Shown here: piece by piece, positions 36,901 through 42,131 of the stretch
How positions within the stretch are numbered: position 1 is the stretch's first letter
Layout: every line of letters begins with the position of its first letter
DNA from: an uncultured Mediterranea sp.
Lineage (GTDB): Bacteria > Bacteroidota > Bacteroidia > Bacteroidales > Bacteroidaceae
Direction of reading: 5' to 3'
Assembly (NCBI GenBank): GCA_945831575.1
Contig: CAMACX010000025.1
Coordinates: forward strand, 1-42,131
DNA: 42,131 nucleotides
The notes under the pieces: model-generated
Seen by the model: the letters and a program-made list of their open reading frames with translations, nothing else
The model's database searches: none
What the model was told of the DNA's origin: nothing
Position numbers and translations under genes: made by a program

Positions 36901-39674
36901 GGTATCTCCAAGCGCATCAACGTATCGGTGAGTTTCACCACCTCTTGACTGAAGCACTGTTGGTCAGTCATCATGTCACGATAGAGGTAGATAGGCTGAC
37001 CCGATACGCCATAGTAGATGACGGCAGGATGCTTCTCATCGAAGGTGAGGCTCTCCTCATAGACAAAGCGATTGACTCCCTTGGGCAACTTGCGGTCGCT
37101 ACGTGAGAAGAGCACGAACGAACTCAACGTATCTCTCTCCGTCCGAGGCCCTGCAACCGCAGCCTCTACCACACAACGGTAGCGCCCCGAGGGCAATGAG
37201 TGCCAACCCGACATCTCGTTCCGTTGATTCATTCGAAGCTTCCCCTCAGCCACCGGATGGGAATAATCAGGCATTTCATCATAATGGGCATAGAGCCAAT
37301 AACGGCCCGTCGCCTCCAGACGTTCGCCAGACAAGTTCTCCACGCCCAATGTGAGACAGAGAGAATCCTCCTTACACATCACCTCAGGGAGAGAGGATAA
37401 AAATCGGATAGAGTTCTCTGCCACAGGAAGATAGTAAGAAGTCTGCTGTACCTCGCCATCAGCGGCAACCACCGTAGCCTCTATCTGAACACCTGCCGTG
37501 TCAGGACGCTTGTCCAAGAAGAGAGGCAGGAGAAAACGACCCTCTGCATCCGTATATACCGTATCTTGACGGAACGAGCGCTCCTCACTCCGCCAACGGT
37601 AGGTTGGCAACACCCCCTTCAAGGTATATGCCACAGCAGCTCCCTGCACAGGTGCGCCCTGATACCCCATCACGTTGCCTTGTAGCGTCAAGCTGTCACC
37701 CCAACGGTAAGGCAATGACGGATGGGCGATGGTCACTTCAAAGGAGGGCTGCTTATACTCCTCTACCCGTATCGAGGCTTCACCGCCTAGAGAGCTCTTC
37801 AGCGCAAACCGCCCGTTAAGGCATGTCGAAGGCAGCACAAAGGAGGCTGTGAATGAGCCAAATGGATTAGTTACGGCCGTCTGTCGAGCGATTTCCTTGC
37901 GGTTGGCATCGAGCAGAATCACCTCCACTTGCTTACCTTGAATGGTAGATAGACACTCCTCCTGCTGACTGTAGTAGATACCCTTAAGCTGCACGGTCTG
38001 CCCAGGGCGATAGATGGCCCGGTCAGTGAGCAGTCGCATCGTCTCTCTGCGCTCAGCAGTATGCCGATAAGGGCCCCACTGCCAGAGGTGGAATGGAGGC
38101 AAAGCCACATCCTTCCCCTTAGAAATCCGGATATATTCCCTGCTTGTGACCTTGCCCAGAGTACAACGTCCAGCAGCATCGCTCATGGTCTTCAAGCGGA
38201 GTGAGTCTGCCCTCCCCTCAATACGGGTATAGCAGCAAACGTTGGCTCCCTCCATGGGACGGCCACTTTTCCAATCGACGACCCTCAACTCACCCGTTCC
38301 ATCGGGGAGGGTCATCAGTACCGGGTGCAGCCGCGTAACGGGCAACAGGAAGTAGCAGCCCTCCGAAGACTGGGCTGCACCAAGCGGCATCACCTCCACC
38401 ACATAGAGTCCCTCGCTCAACGAGAGAGGAAAGGCCTGCTCTGAGCGCTTCGTCAAGTAAACCTGCACCTCTGCATCCACCCCTTCGCATCGGTCAGCAG
38501 GCAGTGAATGGGTTGTGCTCCACACCTGCGCCCCTCGTATTGACTTCAGCCACACGACATCCTCTGCAGACTCCAGTGGATACTCCTTCACCTTGGCTTC
38601 ATAGATACGCACTCTATACGAAGAGAGCAACCGATGACGCAACGCCAGTCGCAAAGAATCACCTGGATAATAAGAACGGGCAAGCGATACCGACAGTGCC
38701 GGCTGCAGCAGCATAGCCTTCAGATTGCGCAACGCATTGACACGGGCATAGTTGGGATAACGCTTCAGTCCCTCATCACATACCCCAAGGGCCTGGGCAT
38801 ACCCTGATTCACCTCGATTCATCCACCGTCGTGCCTTCTCGATGTACAGTTCTGTACAGAGCGGCAAGTCACCATACACGGTAATCAGACTGTCCAATGC
38901 CTGTAGTCCCTCCCCCCGTTGGTGACGCAACTGCTCCAGGTCAACTAGCAGACACGCTTCATGCCGACCCACCTTATTATACCAGACACGCATGGCGGTA
39001 TAGATGGAGTCCACCTTTGATTGCAGCTCCGCATCCGTTCGCATCCCCATAGAGAGACTGCTATAGAGGTCGATAGCACGTCGGGCCAATAGATGATAGA
39101 GGTCATGGCCATAGCCATCACTCCCTTGCTGCAGCTTGATAAGTGGCTGATAAGCTGTTGTCTTGACCTTCATCAGCTGTTGTGGATTGGAGAGGGAAGC
39201 CGTCAGATGCCTATCAATCACGGCAACAAAGATTCCCCGGGTCCAGGTACGAGGGTCATCCGAAGCCTCTTCGGGCAATAACTCCGTGCGTTGACTGATA
39301 CGATACCACTCAGCTCTGAGGTAATTGGCATAGTGCGTGGCCAGTATCGAGTGGAGCAAGGCACTGCTGGCCATCTCCTCCTCTGTCCTGCTCCATTGTT
39401 CCATACGTTGAAGAGCAGAAAAGAGCGAGTCGGGAGTAAGCTGTTGCTGATAATACTCCCTCCAGAGCATCGCCTTAAACAATTGGCCAACCTGCTTCTC
39501 TTGCAAAGCCTTCACCTCAATCCGGCCAGCGATTTGTATCACCATCTGCGGCAAGTCTTTCCGCTCGGCCTCATTCAACTGTTTCCACAATGAAGTGAAC
39601 GACTGCCCTTGAGCGTTCATGATGCACAACCCAAGAAGCGTCAGGGCTATCTTCAAAAATCTGAAATTCCTCAT
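33978..39674 (-). CDS. Alpha-2-macroglobulin-like giant protein lacking the thioester Cys
   Basis: 1898 residues. Signal peptide (~1-24, FLKIALTLLGLCIMNAQGQ), a helical N-terminal region ~25-330, then stacked Ig-like MG domains. MG2 at ~548-650 (LLTDRAIYRPGQTVQLKGIYY, NPFGSFTASFVLP), A2M region ~1135-1185 (ETAFFYPQLATDAEGHVTLRF, APQRLTRWNFIGFAHT) and an alpha/alpha toroid beyond ~1340 (GAWSWFAGMDGNSYVTHFIL). Where family members carry the Cys-x-Glu-Gln thioester this one has SPQGEDNAIS (~1349-1358), so it cannot form the covalent trap by that route. Bacterial members are periplasmic and are thought to trap proteases. An Ala/Glu-rich low-complexity insert lies at ~1090-1130. Confidence 0.88.
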   Translation of the reverse strand: MRNFRFLKIALTLLGLCIMNAQGQSFTSLWKQLNEAERKDLPQMVIQIAGRIEVKALQEKQVGQLFKAMLWREYYQQQLTPDSLFSALQRMEQWSRTEEEMASSALLHSILATHYANYLRAEWYRISQRTELLPEEASDDPRTWTRGIFVAVIDRHLTASLSNPQQLMKVKTTAYQPLIKLQQGSDGYGHDLYHLLARRAIDLYSSLSMGMRTDAELQSKVDSIYTAMRVWYNKVGRHEACLLVDLEQLRHQRGEGLQALDSLITVYGDLPLCTELYIEKARRWMNRGESGYAQALGVCDEGLKRYPNYARVNALRNLKAMLLQPALSVSLARSYYPGDSLRLALRHRLLSSYRVRIYEAKVKEYPLESAEDVVWLKSIRGAQVWSTTHSLPADRCEGVDAEVQVYLTKRSEQAFPLSLSEGLYVVEVMPLGAAQSSEGCYFLLPVTRLHPVLMTLPDGTGELRVVDWKSGRPMEGANVCCYTRIEGRADSLRLKTMSDAAGRCTLGKVTSREYIRISKGKDVALPPFHLWQWGPYRHTAERRETMRLLTDRAIYRPGQTVQLKGIYYSQQEECLSTIQGKQVEVILLDANRKEIARQTAVTNPFGSFTASFVLPSTCLNGRFALKSSLGGEASIRVEEYKQPSFEVTIAHPSLPYRWGDSLTLQGNVMGYQGAPVQGAAVAYTLKGVLPTYRWRSEERSFRQDTVYTDAEGRFLLPLFLDKRPDTAGVQIEATVVAADGEVQQTSYYLPVAENSIRFLSSLPEVMCKEDSLCLTLGVENLSGERLEATGRYWLYAHYDEMPDYSHPVAEGKLRMNQRNEMSGWHSLPSGRYRCVVEAAVAGPRTERDTLSSFVLFSRSDRKLPKGVNRFVYEESLTFDEKHPAVIYYGVSGQPIYLYRDMMTDQQCFSQEVVKLTDTLMRLEIPYQQRYGRGIQLALGYVKEGEWHHSVHQLTRLDKPKALQIRWNVMRDRLNPGQQEEWQLQVTQEDEGAEAELMALLYDASLDRFVRHNPTFTTMPPRPIYYPYQWRSMSRPLPYRSFNFPWKELKVPAMAYDEMVWPQSLVYRTKDRLLLAAKGHTASRALALAPNSALTTVEDAAEMAVAEESDGQALDEEEKSSLGDEKPVQLRERLDETAFFYPQLATDAEGHVTLRFVAPQRLTRWNFIGFAHTQQMLTGTLRTSVVTAKEFMLQPQWPRFVRAGDEMELSATITNQTANKQQGSVKLTLFDPATEKVLQVKRISFAVGAMASQVVRFQLKLSDDRSVVGVRMVADGGTFSDGEQLVLPILSRKVPVTETIPLVINGKGSYTYALDTLFNNHSPKATQRRLTLEMTGNPAWYAVSALPAMSPQGEDNAISWAASWYAHALGQHLVKQHPVIQHTLEAWRAQGVEQQALSSRLEQNQEVKEILLHESPWVMEAESETERQRRMARFFDENQMRYRLTMALEKLRQLQLPSGAWSWFAGMDGNSYVTHFILQQLFRLPMLTGEPLPMEARDMARKGMNYLHQEAMKRYEVRHRKQGDSKQMVAMPQDLEYLYLLTICGENPEAKQKKVVDECLRLWEEARASTSLAQKARLAVVLLAHGRGASAAEVVQSIKEHVTLTPGRGASFAMKETDMWGMGNISLHVACMEALQRAGGEESLIGQMKVWLLQQKQTRSWGQTVASADAVYALLMQGSSEWLTGGRVLLTLGKEQIDTTADEALEGMASIQRTFTEGDAALRSRKLQVEKQDEGMAWGAVYARCLLPLEEVKSYGQGLQVEKQLFVERVDAGGKSCLERLIEGTTPLTVGDRVVSRLVIRTDRSMEFVQLKDQRGACFEPLSVLSGYRWSRGMGYYLDVKDASASFFFDCLPKGVHVLEHSYRVVRAGTYEAGMASMQCAYAPEFAAHSAAIRVIVTR

Positions 39675-39766
39675 AATTCAAGTCCTTTTAGCATTGATTC
39701 GGTAACAAAGAAAACAAATAAAGCGCATAATCTTGCAGTAACTGATGTCAAAAGAACTAAAAAGGC

Positions 39767-39809
39767 AAAAAAAAGAGAGATATTCCCCTGATGATAGGAA
39801 ATATCCCTC
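39767..39809 (-). terminator. Terminator of the small-peptide operon
   Basis: Minus strand: GAGGGATATTTCCT (39809-39796) pairs with AGGGGAATATCTCTC (39789-39775) with a single bulge/mismatch, followed by T8. It separates the peptide genes from the macroglobulin-like gene. Confidence 0.85.
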
Positions 39810-39852
39810 GCGTTATCTTATTACACACACAATCTTATTTCACTCTTCATTC

Positions 39853-39948
39853 TTACATCTGAAGGCTGTAGTAGCGCATGGCCTCCATCCAGTTTTTTCC
39901 GGCCGAGGTGAGCAGCTGCTTCATCGAATTCACTACTTTCTTTGCCAT
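39853..39948 (-). CDS. Small peptide 3 of a tandem paralogous set (31 aa)
   Basis: 31 residues, ATG to TAA, last of three tandem small genes. Starts MAKKVVNSMKQLL and ends NWMEAMRYYSLQM. It shares KKV with the other two and the pattern W-x(1-3)-A-M-x-Y-Y with peptide 1. The 13-nt block GATTGTTTAATTA upstream of it also occurs upstream of peptide 1, pointing to duplication. No Cys, no double-Gly, no signal peptide; basic, likely an amphipathic helix. No Shine-Dalgarno. Function unknown. Confidence 0.65.
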   Translation of the reverse strand: MAKKVVNSMKQLLTSAGKNWMEAMRYYSLQM

Positions 39949-40005
39949 AATCAATAAAGGTTTTAATTAAACAATCATTTTACCTGTTACCTCTGTCTCC
40001 CTGAA

Positions 40006-40089
40006 TCAGGCTTTGTAGCCCATCATCAGCATTTCGTTGCGGCCCATCTGAGCCAGCACGTTGGTCAACACTTTCATAACTTTCTTCAT
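40006..40089 (-). CDS. Small peptide 2 of a tandem paralogous set (27 aa)
   Basis: 27 residues, ATG to TGA: starts MKKVMKVLTNVLAQM and ends EMLMMGYKA. The KKVM start and the M-M-G-Y near the end match peptides 1 and 3 in position, though it lacks the Trp and second Tyr. Met-rich (six Met). 57 bp before peptide 3 and 69 bp after peptide 1. No Shine-Dalgarno. Most divergent of the three. Confidence 0.6.
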   Translation of the reverse strand: MKKVMKVLTNVLAQMGRNEMLMMGYKA

Positions 40090-40158
40090 AACTCAAGGCA
40101 TTTACTTTGTTGTTGTACCACTACAATTTCAATTCTCTCAAAAAGTCATCATCCGATA

Positions 40159-40257
40159 TTACTTCTGTACGGGATTGTAGTAACCCATAGCTTGGTAACC
40201 CCAGATGGAAGGATCAGCATTTGCAATCCGATTCATTACTTTCTTAATCATTTTCAT
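40159..40257 (-). CDS. Small peptide 1 of a tandem paralogous set (32 aa)
   Basis: 32 residues, ATG to TAA: starts MKMIKKVMNRIANADPS and ends WGYQAMGYYNPVQK. A strong AGGAGG (40271-40266) lies 8 nt before the ATG, a rare clear ribosome site in this genome and good support that the frame is translated. First gene after a canonical promoter. Aromatic C-terminal half (one Trp, three Tyr). Not a family I recognise. Confidence 0.7.
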   Translation of the reverse strand: MKMIKKVMNRIANADPSIWGYQAMGYYNPVQK

Positions 40258-40350
40258 TTCTAAATCCTCCTAATTAAACAATCTTTTTAATTATCCTTAC
40301 TCTTTGCTCTCCTTCTCTCTTGGAGAGCTATCGTTTTGCTTTTGACGGTG

Positions 40351-40381
40351 CAAATGTAGGGCCATTCAACAAAGTAGCAAA
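40351..40381 (-). promoter_or_regulatory. Promoter of the small-peptide operon
   Basis: Minus strand: TTTG (40381-40378), 19-nt spacer, TACATTTG (40358-40351). The ~86-nt leader holds a perfect 7-bp hairpin GCTCTCC/GGAGAGC (40328-40322 with 40312-40306). Confidence 0.8.
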
Positions 40382-40496
40382 AGATTTAGGGATAAAAAGT
40401 ATGTTATACAACATATTTCTTGACCTGTATCAAATTGAAGAGACAGATTGGCAGACTATCTAAAAAGAATAGCAACACAAGCGACAAAATGGCAAT

Positions 40497-40535
40497 AAAA
40501 AAGCGTCCCCTACCTCTAAGGAAGCAGGAGACGCT
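40497..40535 (-). terminator. Terminator after pepD
   Basis: Minus strand: AGCGTCTCCT (40535-40526) pairs with AGGGGACGCT (40511-40502), ten pairs with one G-U, followed by a T-run; 22 bp after the stop. Confidence 0.9.
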
Positions 40536-40556
40536 CTTCACAAACAAGCTAATATA

Positions 40557-42014
40557 TTATTTCTCAGGAGTTTGAGCAAGCGTAGCGACTAGGAAGTCGT
40601 AGAACTTCTTCACGGTAGGAATCAAAACGCGCTCATCAGGAGAGTGGGGTGAGCGGAGTGTAGGACCAAAGGAGATCATGTCCAGACCGGGACAGTTGGC
40701 TCCAATGATGCCGCATTCCAAGCCGGCATGAATGACTTTCACCTTGGGTGCAACACCAAACTGCTCCTCATATGACTTCGTCATGGCGTGCAGGATAGGC
40801 GAATCCACATTAGGTTGCCATCCGCTGTAGGCACCACTTAAGGTTACCTTCATACCGGCCATGTTGAAGCAGGCAGTCAAACTATCGACCAGGAAGTCCT
40901 TCATCGTATCGCAAGAGCTGCGGGCAAGGATACGGACCTCAGCCTTTCCTCCGCCCAGCAATACAATAGCCAGGTTGGAAGAGGTCTCTACGGTATCAGG
41001 TACCGTAGGTATCATACGCATCACACCATTCTGGCAAGCTAACAGCATATCAATCATGTTGTCCTGAATCTCTTCGGGCAATACCGTTGCAGGAACCTCC
41101 ACCTCATCGAGGAGTAAGAGAATATTGCTTTCAATCGGAGCATATTCGGCATTGAGTTGCGCCTCGTATTCCTTGATGTAGGTAGGCAGATCCTCGATAT
41201 CAGCAGGATTGAAGAGCAAGACAGCATGAGCCTCACGAGGAATAGCATTGCGCATGTTGCCCCCTTCAAAGGAGGCGAGACGGCAGTCAAACTCTACAAG
41301 AAGGTCGTGCGTGATACGGGCAAGCAACTTGTTGGCATTGCCACGGCCTTCATTAATCTCCAATCCAGAGTGACCACCACGGAGTCCCTTGAGGGTAATC
41401 TTACGAGCCACCATCTGCATGTCAGATTCCTCTTCTTTATAAGAGAGTTCAGCGGTAACATCTATGCCTCCGGCACACCCTATATAGAGTTCACCCTCAT
41501 CCTCTGAGTCGAGATTCAAGAGGATTTCACCCTTCAAAGTTCCTGGTTTAAGACCAAAAGCGCCATACATACCCGTCTCTTCATCCTTGGTGATAAGTAC
41601 TTCCAGCGGACCATGCTTCAGGTCAGTGGCCTCTAGTACAGCCATAGCAGCAGCCACACCCATACCGTTGTCAGCACCCAGGGTAGTGCCTTTAGCTTTG
41701 ACCCACTCGCCATCAATCCAAGTCTGAATGGGATCCTTCTCAAAATCATGAACTGTATCGTTGTTCTTTTGTGGTACCATATCCATATGAGCCTGCAGGA
41801 TTACTCCTTTACGGTTTTCCATACCGGGAGTAGCCGGCTTGCGGATAATGACGTTTCCCACTTCATCGACAAACGACTCCAAACCGAGACCCTTACCGTA
41901 GTTGACAAGAAACTCGGTGATACGCTCCATATGTCCGGAGGGACGAGGTATCTGGGTCAGCGAATAAAAATGCTTCCACACTTGCTGTGGAGCTAAATCT
42001 AAAATAGTACTCAT
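40557..42014 (-). CDS. pepD: Aminoacyl-histidine dipeptidase PepD (M20 family)
   Basis: 485 residues, the usual length of cytosolic PepD. Metal-binding and catalytic residues: H76 and D78 in AHMDM, bridging D115 in LGADNGMG, catalytic E145 with E146 in DEETG, D169 in NLDSED, and the C-terminal His in SPHSPDERV. Hydrolyses Xaa-His and other dipeptides; useful for a peptide-using gut anaerobe. It stands alone, flanked by terminators on both sides, with the small-peptide operon downstream. The link between the two is only proximity. Confidence 0.95.
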   Translation of the reverse strand: MSTILDLAPQQVWKHFYSLTQIPRPSGHMERITEFLVNYGKGLGLESFVDEVGNVIIRKPATPGMENRKGVILQAHMDMVPQKNNDTVHDFEKDPIQTWIDGEWVKAKGTTLGADNGMGVAAAMAVLEATDLKHGPLEVLITKDEETGMYGAFGLKPGTLKGEILLNLDSEDEGELYIGCAGGIDVTAELSYKEEESDMQMVARKITLKGLRGGHSGLEINEGRGNANKLLARITHDLLVEFDCRLASFEGGNMRNAIPREAHAVLLFNPADIEDLPTYIKEYEAQLNAEYAPIESNILLLLDEVEVPATVLPEEIQDNMIDMLLACQNGVMRMIPTVPDTVETSSNLAIVLLGGGKAEVRILARSSCDTMKDFLVDSLTACFNMAGMKVTLSGAYSGWQPNVDSPILHAMTKSYEEQFGVAPKVKVIHAGLECGIIGANCPGLDMISFGPTLRSPHSPDERVLIPTVKKFYDFLVATLAQTPEK

Positions 42015-42037
42015 AGTGCGATAAATGAATTTTTTCG

Positions 42038-42045
42038 CAAATATA
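42038..42045 (-). promoter_or_regulatory. Bacteroidetes -7 element for pepD
   Basis: Minus strand TATATTTG, ~24 nt before the ATG; no TTTG at the -33 position. Confidence 0.5.
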
Positions 42046-42080
42046 AGACTTTATTTGATACCCTGTATCTTTTAGAGGTA

Positions 42081-42118
42081 AAAAAAGAGCCTCGCAGCGT
42101 GTTGTAGCTGCAAGGCTC
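42081..42118 (-). terminator. Terminator of a minus-strand gene beyond the right edge
   Basis: Minus strand: GAGCCTTGCAGC (42118-42107) pairs with GCTGCGAGGCTC (42098-42087) with one mismatch, followed by T6. The gene it serves is outside the window. Confidence 0.8.
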
Positions 42119-42131
42119 CGGCTTGAAAAGA

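Noticed and set aside
39853..40257. GG-leader RiPP precursors
   Set aside because: No double-glycine site, no Cys or typical core, and no radical SAM, lanthionine or peptidase-transporter gene beside them.

Overview
The window looks like a chromosomal segment from a Bacteroidales bacterium (Bacteroidaceae/Prevotellaceae type; the species cannot be fixed from sequence alone). Signs are a SusC/SusD pair, a BspA-type leucine-rich repeat protein, DUF3805/DUF3869-type proteins, a DUF1573 protein, few Shine-Dalgarno sequences, and many promoters of the Bacteroidetes form (-33 TTTG, 19-20 nt spacer, -7 TAnnTTTG). No phage, insertion sequence, cas gene or antibiotic-resistance island is seen. Most of it is housekeeping core.

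Layout. 1-1378 (+): 3' part of an unrecognised coiled-coil protein, then a BspA-like LRR protein. 1403-3016 (-): ABC-F ATPase with one degenerate composite ATP site. 3227-5105 (+): grpE-dnaJ, closed by a strong bidirectional terminator. 5219-8812 (-): Wza-like exporter and Wzz-like chain-length protein. 9039-10183 (+): tRNA-Thr(CGT) and mltG. 10240-10371: exact 22-bp-period repeat array. 10396-10641 (-): independent rod-shaped ncRNA matching the Bacteroidales-1/6S-like RNA found downstream of rplT. 10765-14073 (-): thrS-infC-rpmI-rplT. 14154-17168 (-): ruvX-def-TPR protein. 17305-21549 (-): envelope cluster containing what appears to be YjbH split into two genes, a His-rich lipoprotein and an OmpA-family protein. 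21717-25323 (-): DUF3805/3806 protein, Uup-type ABC-F and PHP histidinol phosphatase. 25374-25475 (-): small RNA candidate. 25620-30724 (-): SusC/SusD pair with no enzyme or regulator beside it. 30725-31676: about 950 bp of noncoding, repeat-rich DNA. 31677-33894 (-): DUF1573 protein and meaB. 33978-39674 (-): very large alpha-2-macroglobulin-like protein. 39853-40257 (-): three tandem tiny paralogous peptide genes with their own promoter and terminator. 40557-42014 (-): pepD.

The two observations I rate most likely to be new are (1) the three-peptide operon at 39.85-40.26 kb, whose 27-32 residue products share a KKV start and (in two or three of them) an A-M-x-Y-Y-like tail, and (2) two adjacent 146-bp noncoding elements at 31.35-31.66 kb. 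Each element carries seven copies of a 7-bp word at nearly the same offsets, but the word differs between them (ATACTTC in one, TCCTACA in the other), so architecture is conserved while the repeated word has been replaced. Secondary points are the 22-bp-period arrays in two intergenic regions, the 6S-like RNA, the extra small RNA, the split YjbH and the asymmetric ABC-F.
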